From the NCBI GenBank assembly GCA_019247495.1, contig JAFAOU010000063.1, forward strand, positions 1 through 43,911: a DNA stretch of 43,911 bases, written 5' to 3'. The notes under the pieces were generated by a model, which was not told the origin of the DNA, did no database searches, and was given only the letters and a program-made list of their open reading frames with translations. Below, piece by piece: positions 1-8,594 of this stretch (position 1 is its first letter; every line of letters starts with the position of its first letter). The position numbers and the translations under genes are program-made. The stretch is from Acidobacteriota bacterium. Lineage in GTDB: Bacteria > Acidobacteriota > Thermoanaerobaculia > Gp7-AA8.

Positions 1-2322
1 GGAGCGGAGGAGGATTTGGTAGCGGTAGACGCCTTTGATCCGGGACATCGGAGCCGGAGCGGGGCCTTGGATGCGGGTGCCGGTCAGGGGGCGAATCGAC
101 TCTTCGAGGCGGCGGCCGGCATCCAACGCAGCGCGGTCGACGTCCGACAATTGTTCGCCGCGGAAGAGGATGGCGATCATTGACGTCACCGGCGGGTAAT
201 GAAACATTTTGCGGAATTCGATTTCGGCTTTGTAGAACGCCTCATAGTCGTGGCGGAGGGCGTGCTGGATTGCGTAATGAGTCGGGAACGCGGTCTGGAT
301 CAGCACTTTGCCCCGCAACTCGCCGCGGCCGGAGCGGCCGGCCACTTGCGTCAACAGATAGAACGTCTTTTCGGCGGAGCGAAAATCGGGGTAGCCGAGG
401 ATCGAGTCGGCGTTCAGGACGGCAGTGAGGGTGACGCTGGGGAAATGATGGCCCTTGCTCAGCATCTGTGTGCCGATCAGCGCTTGTGTTTCCTTTCTTC
501 GGAAGCGATCCAGGATGCGAACCAGCTCCCCTTTCTTGCGCGTCGAATCGCGGTCGAGGACGTCCACTGTGATTTCGGGAAAGTCGCGGCGGAAACGTTC
601 CTCCACTTTTTCCGTACCGAAGCCGATCGGCTGGAGGACTTCGCCATTGCACAAGGGACAGAGCGCAGGAATCGGTTTGCGCAGCCCGCAGTAGTGGCAA
701 ATGAGCATTCCGGCGCGGCGGTGCACGGTCAGCGTCACGCTGCAATCGCGGCAGCGGAACTCGTGTCCGCATTCGCGGCACAAGAGATACGGCGCGTAGC
801 CGCGGCGATTGATCAGGATGATGGCCTGCTCCCCTGCCGTGAAGGTCTCTTTGAGCTGGTCTTTCAGCGGACTGCTGAAAATGACGAAGCCCTTGTCCTC
901 TTTTTCCGCGCGTTCTTTGCGGATGTCGATGACGTCCGCTTCCGGCAGTGGGCGCGCCTCGACGCGCGAGGTCATCCGCAGCAGTGTGTACTTGCCGCGC
1001 GCGGCGTTCTCGCGCGATTCGAGGGACGGAGTTGCGGAGCCGAGGACTACCGGGATATTGCGAAATTGCGCCCGGACAACGGCAAGATCGCGGGCGTTGT
1101 AGCGCGGCGTCTCATCCTGCTTGTAAGCGGCGTCGCCTTCTTCGTCGACAACGAGGAGTCCGAGTCGCTGGAAGGGTGTGAAGAGAGCCGAGCGTGGACC
1201 GATGGCGACGTCGACCTCGCCGCGGCGCGCGCGCCACCATTGGTCGAAACGTTCGCTCGCCGAGAGGCTGCTGTGCAGAATCGCGATCCGTTCGCCGAAG
1301 CGTTCCTTCAATCGCGACGCGAACACCGGCGTCAGCGAAATTTCGGGGACCAGCAGCAAGGCCTGCTCCCCTCGCCTCACGGCGTCGCGCATCAACTCGA
1401 TGTAGATCTCGGTCTTGCCGCTTCCGGTGACTCCTTCGAGCAGAAACGGCGCGAACGTGCCGAGCGATTTGCGAATCGTTTCGATGGCCGCGGTCTGTTC
1501 GAGCGAATGCCGGATCTCGCCGACACTGGCTGGATCGAGTCCCGCCAGAAAGGCGTCGAGCGTATGCCGCCGCGCGCGCCGTTCGATGCGGACGATGTTC
1601 TTCTTCGCCAGCGCCGACAGCACCGCCGCGCTGACGCCGGCGTTCTCCATCGCGCGCACGGACATCTCCACGCCTCGCGCGGACAGCACATCGACCGCCT
1701 GCTGCTGCTTCGGCGTCAATCCAGCCGGCACGCTCTCGAGGATGACGAAGCGGTCATAACGGACGCCTTTCGCGTCAGTCACGCGATCGCCGATCGTGAT
1801 TAGCCCCGCATCGCGCAGCCGTTCGATCGACGATCGCGAGCTCGCTTCGAGTGCGGTGGCGAATGGCAATGGACGGCGTCGCAACTCATTTACCAGAGGC
1901 AGATCGGCGTCGAGAACTTGCTCCGAGGAGATGGCTGCAGCGATCATCGACTCATCGGCGACGAGCGAGAGTTCCCGCTTGCCTCGCGCGGACATATTCG
2001 CCGGAAGCGCCACGCGCAGCATCTCGCCGAGCGGCGCGATGTAGTACTCGGCGGCCCAGCGACAAAGCTCGATGATCTCAGGCAGCAGCGCCGGCTCGTC
2101 ATCATCCAGCACCGCGTGGATCGGCTTGATCTTGCTTCCCTCGGGCGCAGCATCCAGGAGACCGACCACGAATCCGGTGTTCCGCTTCGCGCCGAACGGA
2201 ACTTCGACGCGCGAGCCGAGGCGCACCGCGTCGCGCAACTCGGGCGGGATTGCGTACGTGAACGTGCCGTGTACCGCGACAGGCACCGCCACCTCGGCGA
2301 ATTCGGAGAGACCGGACGGCAT
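1..2322 (-). CDS. priA: Primosomal protein N' (replication restart helicase PriA), 3' end beyond the window
   Basis: Superfamily 2 DNA helicase that reloads the replisome at stalled forks. The minus-strand frame from the ATG at 2320-2322 is open to the window edge, so 774 residues are visible and the last few dozen are missing. Residues 1-110 resemble the PriA 3'-end-binding domain. A Walker A motif (GVTGSGKTE) lies near residue 297. Eight cysteines in four CxxC-type pairs, between about 510 and 557, form the two zinc sites. The helicase II motif near residue 390 reads DEEG where PriA normally has DEEH; the rest of the motif, ending in YKQ, is conserved. The stop codon of the upstream secreted-protein gene is only 6 bp away, so the two are probably cotranscribed. 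Identification is secure; the effect of the His-to-Gly change is unknown. Confidence 0.95.
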   Translation of the reverse strand, partial: MPSGLSEFAEVAVPVAVHGTFTYAIPPELRDAVRLGSRVEVPFGAKRNTGFVVGLLDAAPEGSKIKPIHAVLDDDEPALLPEIIELCRWAAEYYIAPLGEMLRVALPANMSARGKRELSLVADESMIAAAISSEQVLDADLPLVNELRRRPLPFATALEASSRSSIERLRDAGLITIGDRVTDAKGVRYDRFVILESVPAGLTPKQQQAVDVLSARGVEMSVRAMENAGVSAAVLSALAKKNIVRIERRARRHTLDAFLAGLDPASVGEIRHSLEQTAAIETIRKSLGTFAPFLLEGVTGSGKTEIYIELMRDAVRRGEQALLLVPEISLTPVFASRLKERFGERIAILHSSLSASERFDQWWRARRGEVDVAIGPRSALFTPFQRLGLLVVDEEGDAAYKQDETPRYNARDLAVVRAQFRNIPVVLGSATPSLESRENAARGKYTLLRMTSRVEARPLPEADVIDIRKERAEKEDKGFVIFSSPLKDQLKETFTAGEQAIILINRRGYAPYLLCRECGHEFRCRDCSVTLTVHRRAGMLICHYCGLRKPIPALCPLCNGEVLQPIGFGTEKVEERFRRDFPEITVDVLDRDSTRKKGELVRILDRFRRKETQALIGTQMLSKGHHFPSVTLTAVLNADSILGYPDFRSAEKTFYLLTQVAGRSGRGELRGKVLIQTAFPTHYAIQHALRHDYEAFYKAEIEFRKMFHYPPVTSMIAILFRGEQLSDVDRAALDAGRRLEESIRPLTGTRIQGPAPAPMSRIKGVYRYQILLRS

Positions 2323-2328
2323 CGGCCG

Positions 2329-3177
2329 CTATTGTCTCCGCCGCAGGAGCGCGATCGCCACCAATGCCGCGATGGCGATGTACACCGCCGCCTCGGGCGC
2401 GCGAATGCGGGTGCGCGGCTCGGGCGCGAAGCTCATCTCGTACGCGCAACTGTCCTGCGATCCCGCGATAATTTGCGTCCCGGCTGCGATCACGCGGCCG
2501 TTGCCGTTGACGCCGCGCACGCGAATCACGGCATGGGCAAGATTGACCGCGGGAAACATCTGTCGCGTTTCGGTAGCGAGGTGTTCGAAGCCATCGAGGA
2601 AGAACCGTTTCTCGCCGAGGACCTGGCCGTGCAGATCTTCGACAGCGACGACGACAGATAACGCCGAGCCCGAGGTTTCGATCACGTACAACTTGTACTG
2701 CGCGTCGGTCGAGCCAACGCCGTGCAACACGGCCGACTGGCCGTTGCCGATGCCGAGGCGCGCGGGGATGCCGGTCAACGCCATCACGACCGCGGTGCTC
2801 GCACTGGCGCCCGGCACGTAGCCATAGATGCGTGCGGAAGCGACGACGTCGGCATTCGATTCGATGCGCAATGCGCCGATGCTGTCGGCGCTCGGCAGGA
2901 TCGGCGGCCCGAGAGGATCGACGACGTACGTCTCCCGCGGCGGAAGGGTGACGGTAGTCTTTCTCGGCGAGCGATTGGCGTGGCCGCTTTCGAGATACGA
3001 CAGCGACATCACCGCCGCATGATCGTCCGTGTTCGTGATCCAGAGCGCGGTCAGGAAAAGGCGTCCGGAGCGTCCAGCGGCACGGCCGACAACGGGGATG
3101 ACGAGGTCGCGGTCGGCGTATGCGGCCAGCAGCGGTTGCGCCGCGAAGAGGAGGAGCGTGAGGGTGATGCGTCGCAT
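2329..3177 (-). CDS. Secreted or membrane-anchored hypothetical protein
   Basis: 282-residue protein of unknown function. I chose the ATG at 3177 because it gives a clean signal peptide: MRR, a hydrophobic run, then a cleavage-like ALA/AYA. The frame extends ten codons upstream without support. The mature part has no catalytic motif I recognise and looks like beta-sandwich material with alternating hydrophobic residues. The C-terminus has a transmembrane segment of about 16 residues followed by LLRRRQ. That layout (signal peptide, ectodomain, TM, basic tail) resembles C-terminal sorting tags such as PEP-CTERM, but no clear PEP motif is present. It lies just upstream of priA, with a 6-bp gap, and is divergent from the YfhO-like gene. 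Confidence 0.75.
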   Translation of the reverse strand: MRRITLTLLLFAAQPLLAAYADRDLVIPVVGRAAGRSGRLFLTALWITNTDDHAAVMSLSYLESGHANRSPRKTTVTLPPRETYVVDPLGPPILPSADSIGALRIESNADVVASARIYGYVPGASASTAVVMALTGIPARLGIGNGQSAVLHGVGSTDAQYKLYVIETSGSALSVVVAVEDLHGQVLGEKRFFLDGFEHLATETRQMFPAVNLAHAVIRVRGVNGNGRVIAAGTQIIAGSQDSCAYEMSFAPEPRTRIRAPEAAVYIAIAALVAIALLRRRQ

Positions 3178-3186
3178 CCGCGCAGT

Positions 3187-5544
3187 ATGCCGCGTGCGCG
3201 GGTACAATCAGCAACCGAGTGGCAGGTCCGCCGCTCCGATTCCTTGGGCGCACTCCTCTACCTCCTTTCCGCTGCAGCTACGCTCGCCCTGGTCCGCCGA
3301 TTGACGGCGCTTTCGCGCGTCGCGGCGCTGGTGCTGCTCCTGCTGCCGCTGTGCCTCACGGGCCGCGCGTTCGTGACGGGACGGGTCTACGCGCCGATCG
3401 ATCTCGCTTATCACTTCGATCCGCTTGCGTCGATGGCCACGCGCGCCGGCATCGAGCGGATCGCGAATCCGCTGCCGTCCGACGTGGCGGTGCAGTTCGT
3501 TCCGTGGAACGCGGCGCTGCGCTGGTCGATCGCGCACGGGCAATGGCCGCTGTGGAATCCGTTCGAGTTGTCGGGCAACGTGCTCGCCGCGGCCGCGCAA
3601 TCCGCTCCATTCCATCCCGTCACGCTCCTCGGCCTTCTGATTCCGGCACCGGACGCGTTCGGATTCATGGCCGCGATGACGTACTTCCTCGCGGCGCTGG
3701 GGATGTTTCTCTTCCTCCGCAATCTCGAACTGCGGCAACTACCGTCGCTGTTCGGTGCGGCGGGATGGTCGCTCTCGACGTACGTGGTCGCGTTCACACA
3801 CACGGCGCACGGAAACGCGATCGCGTTGCTGCCGCTGGTGATGCTAGGCGCGCGATGTGTGGCGCTGCGTCCGGGAATCCGCGCGGCTTCAATACTCGCC
3901 TCGGCGTTGGTTCTCCTCACGCTGTCCGGTCATCCGGAGACGTCGCTGCACGTCGTCGCGCTCTCGATTGCTTACGTGATCTTCTCAGCGCGAACGAATC
4001 TCTCGCGGGTCGCGGTCAGCGGATTGGCGGCAGGCGTCATCGCGCTGCTCCTCACGGCGTTCTTCCTCTTGCCGATGATCGACGCCATTCCGCAGACGCG
4101 TGAGTACCAGCATCGAAAGTCTGGCGCCGAGGGCGGGAGCGCGTCGTGGGGTGTCGTCGCGCATGTGCTGCGCAGCAACATCGTGCCGTTCGCGGAAGGG
4201 ACGCCGGGCGAGGAAGAGCCGCAACACGAGCGAGGATTGGAGCATCACTCGATGGGGACGGCGTATGCCGGCGCGATGCTCTTCGCGCCGGCGCTCTTCG
4301 CGTTGCTGCGGGCGCGAACGCGGGAGAAGTGGTTCTTCGGCGGCGTGGTGGTACTCGGATTTCTCGCGGGCGCCGAGGCGCCCATCGTCAGCTCGATCCT
4401 GGCGCGGATTCCGATCTTCAGCCTTGCCATCAATGCGCGAATGATCGCGTTCGCTGCGTTTGGAACATGCGTACTGGCCGCGATCGGATTAAACGCGTCG
4501 TTGACTGAGCGCCGGCGTCTTGCACTTCTTTTTCTGTTCGTTGGCGTGTCGATCGCCGCATTGACGATTGCAATCCCTAGCACGCTCACGCCCGACTTCG
4601 TCCGCGCGAGCGCGATTCGCGAGGTGGCGCCGCTACTGCTCGCCTTCGCGCTGCTCGTTGCATTTCGAACAAACCGCGCCGCCGCCACCGGCCTGCTGGC
4701 GCTGTTGCTATTGCAGCGCGTCGTCGAGATCGGCGGCTACATCCCGGCCGTCGACCGTCGCGCGTTCTTTCCGCCGATCGCAGGATTCGAGCGATTGCCG
4801 CGCAACAGCGAGCCGTATCGCATCGTCGGCCAGGGGCCGCTTTTCGCGCCAAACATCGCCGCGCTCTACGGACTGGAAGACGTGCGCGGCTATCAGGCCA
4901 TGACGTTCGCGCGTCTCGCGGAGACGTTTCCACTCTGGTCGATCCCGCAGCCGGTCTGGTCGAACCGCGTCGACGATCTCACCGCGCCGATGCTGTCGAT
5001 GATGAACGTCCGCTTCGCGCTGGCGTTGCCGGATTCTCCGATTCCTGCGTCGTGGCGGCTGATCGGCCGCTATCCGGGATACGCGTTGCTGGAAAACAGC
5101 CGCGCGTTGCCAAGGGCGTTCATCCCGCGCGTTGTCCACACGGGACCGAACAACCTCATCCGCGACATGCGCGCCTGCAACGATTTCGGCGCCGAGGCGT
5201 GGATCGAAGCGCCGGGGCCGGCGATGGATGTCGCGAATGACTCCGGCTCGGTTCGCGTGCGCGCGGACGGCTCGCGACTGCTGCTGCACGCGTCGATGCA
5301 ATCGCCGGGATGGATCGTCGTTTCGGAGACGGCGTGGTCCGGCTGGCGCGCGTCGTCCGCCGGCAATCCCCTCAAGCTCCACTTCGCCGACCGCGCGTTC
5401 CTCGGCATGTACGTCCCGGCCGGCGATCACGACATCGTGTTGTCATACCGCCCAAAGGCGATGACGACAGGAGCGATCGCTAGCATCGCGACGGCGGTGG
5501 GGTTGGTTTGTTTTGCGATCTTCGGCAGGCGCAAGCACGATTAG
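3187..5544 (+). CDS. YfhO-family polytopic membrane protein
   Basis: Large integral membrane protein of up to 785 residues. About a dozen hydrophobic helices run to roughly residue 520, followed by a soluble C-terminal domain and a final TM segment ending in a short basic tail (GRRKHD). The layout matches YfhO-like proteins, which resemble GT-C glycosyltransferases and have been linked in Firmicutes to glycosylation of envelope polymers. An acidic motif (PIDLAYHFDP) follows the first helix, where GT-C enzymes usually keep a catalytic Asp. The start is uncertain: ATG 3187 leaves only 9 bp to the divergent start at 3177, and in-frame TTG codons at 3244 and 3301 are alternatives. The stop overlaps the stop of the convergent uracil-DNA glycosylase gene. 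The substrate cannot be read from context. Confidence 0.8.
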   Translation: MPRARVQSATEWQVRRSDSLGALLYLLSAAATLALVRRLTALSRVAALVLLLLPLCLTGRAFVTGRVYAPIDLAYHFDPLASMATRAGIERIANPLPSDVAVQFVPWNAALRWSIAHGQWPLWNPFELSGNVLAAAAQSAPFHPVTLLGLLIPAPDAFGFMAAMTYFLAALGMFLFLRNLELRQLPSLFGAAGWSLSTYVVAFTHTAHGNAIALLPLVMLGARCVALRPGIRAASILASALVLLTLSGHPETSLHVVALSIAYVIFSARTNLSRVAVSGLAAGVIALLLTAFFLLPMIDAIPQTREYQHRKSGAEGGSASWGVVAHVLRSNIVPFAEGTPGEEEPQHERGLEHHSMGTAYAGAMLFAPALFALLRARTREKWFFGGVVVLGFLAGAEAPIVSSILARIPIFSLAINARMIAFAAFGTCVLAAIGLNASLTERRRLALLFLFVGVSIAALTIAIPSTLTPDFVRASAIREVAPLLLAFALLVAFRTNRAAATGLLALLLLQRVVEIGGYIPAVDRRAFFPPIAGFERLPRNSEPYRIVGQGPLFAPNIAALYGLEDVRGYQAMTFARLAETFPLWSIPQPVWSNRVDDLTAPMLSMMNVRFALALPDSPIPASWRLIGRYPGYALLENSRALPRAFIPRVVHTGPNNLIRDMRACNDFGAEAWIEAPGPAMDVANDSGSVRVRADGSRLLLHASMQSPGWIVVSETAWSGWRASSAGNPLKLHFADRAFLGMYVPAGDHDIVLSYRPKAMTTGAIASIATAVGLVCFAIFGRRKHD

Positions 5545-6212
5545 GACGACGTCGTCATCCCCAGCTCCGCCATCACCAGCTTCATGTCGTTCCAAACATC
5601 CTTTTTCGCCGACGGCGTGCGCAGGAGATACGCCGGGTGGTATGTCGGCATCACTTTTACGCCGTTGTATTCGAGCCAATGGCCGCGCGTGGCGGTAATG
5701 CCGTACGACTTTTCGGTGAGGCTTTGCAGGGCGAACTTGCCCAGGGTGACGATCACCTTGGGTTGGATGATCTCGACCTGACGGCGGATGTACGGCCGGC
5801 ACGCGTCCAGCTCCTCGGGATCAGGATTGCGGTTCTCGGGCGGACGGCATTTCACGACGTTGGCGATGTAGACGTCATCGCGCGTCAGCTTCATCGCTTT
5901 GATGATGTCGGTGAGAAGCTGGCCGGCGCGGCCGACGAACGGCTCCCCTTTTTCGTCCTCATCGCGGCCCGGAGCTTCGCCGATGAACATCAGATCCGCG
6001 TTTGGACTGCCCACGCCGTAGACGACCTGCGTGCGCGTTTTCGCGAGCTTGCATTTCACGCAGACGGAGGCGATGGCCTGGAGTTCGGCCAGCAGGCTCT
6101 TGCCATCCGAGTCCTCGACGGCTGTCGTAGCCACAGTAATTTTGGGGATGTCGAGGTGCGTAAATCCGAGGTCGCGAAGGAAGGTGAGCTCGTGGCGGAG
6201 GGTGTCGTTCAT
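5541..6212 (-). CDS. Type-4 (iron-sulfur) uracil-DNA glycosylase
   Basis: Removes uracil from DNA as the first step of base excision repair. The 223-residue protein carries the family motifs: [10 protein letters not shown] at 78-87 (uracil-binding loop with the acidic active-site residues) and a YHPAYLL motif with His192 near the C-terminus. Four cysteines (51, 54, 122, 138) are placed as the 4Fe-4S ligands of UDGa-type enzymes. The first 40 residues form a slightly long N-terminal extension. It is the last gene of the minus-strand operon and is separated from coaBC by a large palindromic repeat. Its TAA overlaps the TAG of the convergent YfhO gene, leaving no room for a separate terminator. 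Confidence 0.93.
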   Translation of the reverse strand: MNDTLRHELTFLRDLGFTHLDIPKITVATTAVEDSDGKSLLAELQAIASVCVKCKLAKTRTQVVYGVGSPNADLMFIGEAPGRDEDEKGEPFVGRAGQLLTDIIKAMKLTRDDVYIANVVKCRPPENRNPDPEELDACRPYIRRQVEIIQPKVIVTLGKFALQSLTEKSYGITATRGHWLEYNGVKVMPTYHPAYLLRTPSAKKDVWNDMKLVMAELGMTTSS

Positions 6213-6245
6213 GGTTTCCGCGGCGGATTATCCGTTATGTGCGGT

Positions 6246-6397
6246 CGGAACGCTGGCGTCCTCGCCGGCTGGCCCGGCTGCGTCCTCGCTGCCGAATGGG
6301 AGGCTTGCGCGGGTGTTGAGTTACCAGCGACATTCGATGGTTTGCCGGTTCGGCAGCGGGACGCAGCCGGGCCAGCCGGCGAGACGCCAGCGTTCCG
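6246..6397. repeat. Near-perfect long inverted repeat between coaBC and udg4 (family A)
   Basis: Left arm 6246-6296 (51 nt) and right arm 6349-6397 (49 nt) are reverse complements except for two one-base indels, around a loop of about 52 nt. Read on the minus strand the right arm would encode NAGVSPAG-like residues. A 21-base exact copy of part of this arm lies inside the SPOR-protein gene at 29070-29090. The coaBC stop codon (6406-6408) is 8 bp beyond the right arm. Confidence 0.92.
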
Positions 6398-6405
6398 GCC
6401 GTGGA

Positions 6406-7590
6406 TCACGTAACGGTAGCGAGCCGCTCCACCACCAGGTCGAGAATGCGATTCGCGATCACGATCTTCGGCGCGCGTTCGATTTTCGTCGACGAGCCGT
6501 CGCGAGCGATGACGGTCACGGCATTCTGATCGGAGTCGAATCCGATTGAAGCATCGGCGACATCGTTGGCGACGATGAGATCGGCATTCTTGCGCACGAG
6601 TTTCTCGCGCGCGTTCGACTCCACGTCGTCCGTTTCTGCGGCGAAGGCGACGATGAACGGACGCGGCGAGGAGGCGCCGATGTCGGCCAGAATGTCGGGC
6701 GCTTTCCGAAGCGCCAGCATCATCTCGTCGCTCTTCTTGATCTTGTGATCCGCGGCCACAACGGGCGTGAAGTCGGACACCGCCGCAGCTTTGATCACGA
6801 TCTGTTGCGACGGCAGCGCGTCCATCACCGCTTTGTGCATTTTTGCCGCGGTGGTGACGCGGATCAGCGCGACGCCGCCGGGTGGCGTGATCGCGGTCGG
6901 CCCCGAAATCAGAGTCACCTTCGCTCCCCTCCTCCTCGCGGCCTCGGCGATCGCGTAGCCCATCTTTCCCGACGAGCGGTTGGAGATATAGCGCACAGGG
7001 TCGATCGGCTCACGCGTCGGTCCGGCGGTGACGAGGATCGCGCGCCCTTCGAGGTCGCGCGTGGCGAACTGCTGCCTGACGAAATCGGCGAGCACGGGCG
7101 GATCGGGCATTCGTCCCGAGCCTTCATCGCCGCAGGCGAGGATGCCGCTGTCGGGATCGAGCACGATGACGCCGCGTTCGCGCAGCGTAGCCAGATTCAA
7201 CTGGACCGTGGGATGTTGCAGCATCGACGTATTCATCGCCGGCGCGACGACAATCGTGCCGCGATGCGCGATCGCGTACGTCGACAACGCATCGTCCGCG
7301 AGGCCTACCGCGAGTTTGGCGATCATGTTCGCCGTGGCGGGCGCGATCAGCAGCAGATCGGCCCAGCGCGCCAGTTCGATGTGATCGACGCCGCCGTGAC
7401 CGGAGTCGCCCCATTGCTCGATGATGACGCCGTGATCGGAGACCGCGGCCAGCGACAGCGGCGACACGAAGCGCGCCGCGTTCGGCGTGAGGATGACGCG
7501 AACGTCAGCGCCAACGTCGCGCAGGCGCCGCACCACGTCCGGCGCTTTGTACGCCGCGATCCCGCCGGTGACGCCGAGGACGATGTGCAT
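6406..7590 (-). CDS. coaBC: Bifunctional phosphopantothenoylcysteine decarboxylase / phosphopantothenate-cysteine ligase
   Basis: Catalyses two consecutive steps of coenzyme A synthesis: ligation of cysteine to 4'-phosphopantothenate, then FMN-dependent decarboxylation to 4'-phosphopantetheine. The 394 residues have the normal two-domain order. The CoaC flavoprotein part (1-180) has GVTGGIAAYK at the N-terminus, catalytic His70 (DHIEL), the PAMN motif at 117-120 and the substrate-recognition Cys153 (LACGDEGSGRM). The CoaB part begins near 184 (VTAGPTREPID, SNRSSGKMG) and includes a KIKKS lysine cluster. The ATG at 7588-7590 abuts one arm of a palindromic repeat. It follows rpoZ, which is the usual bacterial context. 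Confidence 0.97.
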   Translation of the reverse strand: MHIVLGVTGGIAAYKAPDVVRRLRDVGADVRVILTPNAARFVSPLSLAAVSDHGVIIEQWGDSGHGGVDHIELARWADLLLIAPATANMIAKLAVGLADDALSTYAIAHRGTIVVAPAMNTSMLQHPTVQLNLATLRERGVIVLDPDSGILACGDEGSGRMPDPPVLADFVRQQFATRDLEGRAILVTAGPTREPIDPVRYISNRSSGKMGYAIAEAARRRGAKVTLISGPTAITPPGGVALIRVTTAAKMHKAVMDALPSQQIVIKAAAVSDFTPVVAADHKIKKSDEMMLALRKAPDILADIGASSPRPFIVAFAAETDDVESNAREKLVRKNADLIVANDVADASIGFDSDQNAVTVIARDGSSTKIERAPKIVIANRILDLVVERLATVT

Positions 7591-7595
7591 GGTGG

Positions 7596-7723
7596 ATGTC
7601 GGGTGTCGGGTGTGGGGGGTCGGAGGGGAGCCGCGCGATTTTCTTGCAACGGTCGACCGCGCTACATCCAGGATCAGGATACGGCGTCGGTTTTATCTCC
7701 GACACCCTACTCCCGACTCCCAA
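7596..7723. repeat. Imperfect inverted repeat between rpoZ and coaBC (family C, first copy)
   Basis: Arms at about 7596-7625 and 7697-7723 are GGGTGTCGG/CCGACACCC-type sequences, reverse complementary with a few mismatches, around a loop of about 70 nt. The rpoZ TAG (7724-7726) directly touches the right arm. The same family occurs inside lpxB at 12558-12652. Confidence 0.85.
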
Positions 7724-7936
7724 CTACTCCGTTTCCAGCGACGTCGTCTCTTCTTCCGGCGGCGTGAGCTGCCACTTCACCTGATTCTTCTCGATCTCTT
7801 CCATCGCCATGCGCGTCGGCTTGGCGTGTTTGCTCTTGCTCTTCGGCGCGGATCCCTGCACCAGCTGCTCGGCGCGCTTGGCCACGAGCAACACGTAGCG
7901 GAACTTACTGTCAATGCCCTCTGGCAAACCTTCCAT
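7724..7936 (-). CDS. rpoZ: DNA-directed RNA polymerase omega subunit
   Basis: Small RNA polymerase subunit that helps fold and assemble beta'. The 70-residue product has the diagnostic N-terminal helix (SKFRYVLLVAKRAEQL, residues 10-25). Its middle segment (KPTRMAMEEI) corresponds to the conserved KPTxIAxEEI block. The C-terminus is short and acidic. The start overlaps the end of gmk by 26 bp; gmk-rpoZ-coaBC is a classic bacterial order. The stop codon lies at the edge of a palindromic repeat. Confidence 0.95.
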   Translation of the reverse strand: MEGLPEGIDSKFRYVLLVAKRAEQLVQGSAPKSKSKHAKPTRMAMEEIEKNQVKWQLTPPEEETTSLETE

Positions 7937-8594
7937 CTCGCTCCTCCTTCAGGCGCTCGGCCATCGCGGTGATCGCTTCGAGCGCCGTCTTCGTCTGTAG
8001 CTTCTTGGCGATGATCGCCGCCTTCAAACACTCGGCGGCGACGTTCAGGTCATCGTTGATGATGACGTAGTCGTAAAACTCTTTGCCTGCGTCGATCTCG
8101 TCGGCCGCCTTCTGCAATCTGGTCTGAATCTCGTCTTCGCTGTTCAGTCCGCGGTCGTGAAGCCGCTGCTCGAGATGATCGAACGACGGCGGAAAAATGA
8201 AAATGTTGAGCGACCGCGGTTTCAGTTCAGGATCGACCGCGATCTGCCGGGCGCCCTGATAGTCGATGTCGAGAATGACGTCTTTGCCGCTTTTGAGGCG
8301 GTCCAGAACTTCGGCCTTTGAAGTCCCGTACCGCTGCTCATGAACGAAGGCCCATTCGATAAATTCCCCTCGCGCGGCCATCGACTCGAACTGCGCGGTC
8401 GGAACGAAGTGGTAGCTGATGCCGTCGATTTCGCCCGTCCGCGCGCGCCGCGTCGTGTGCGAGACGGAAAAGTAGAGCGTGATGCCGATCGGCTCGAGTT
8501 GTTCGCGGACCCGGTTGATGAGCGTCGTCTTCCCGGCACCCGACGGGCCCGAGACGATGAACAACGTCCCATCGGGGTGGAAGTTACTCGACAT
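7911..8594 (-). CDS. gmk: Guanylate kinase
   Basis: Phosphorylates GMP to GDP with ATP, feeding GTP and dGTP pools. The 227 residues carry the P-loop GPSGAGKT at 16-23, the GMP-binding region (SVSHTTRRARTGEIDG) and the conserved LDIDYQG segment. The length is close to the usual 200-210, with a short basic C-terminal extension (ERLKEERDGRFARGH) that overlaps the rpoZ start by 26 bp. The ATG overlaps the yicC stop by 11 bp, consistent with translational coupling. Confidence 0.97.
   Translation of the reverse strand: MSSNFHPDGTLFIVSGPSGAGKTTLINRVREQLEPIGITLYFSVSHTTRRARTGEIDGISYHFVPTAQFESMAARGEFIEWAFVHEQRYGTSKAEVLDRLKSGKDVILDIDYQGARQIAVDPELKPRSLNIFIFPPSFDHLEQRLHDRGLNSEDEIQTRLQKAADEIDAGKEFYDYVIINDDLNVAAECLKAAIIAKKLQTKTALEAITAMAERLKEERDGRFARGH

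Noticed and set aside
199..1803. Long plus-strand open frame opposite priA
   Set aside because: It is an antisense shadow of priA in GC-rich DNA; the minus strand carries the full set of PriA motifs.
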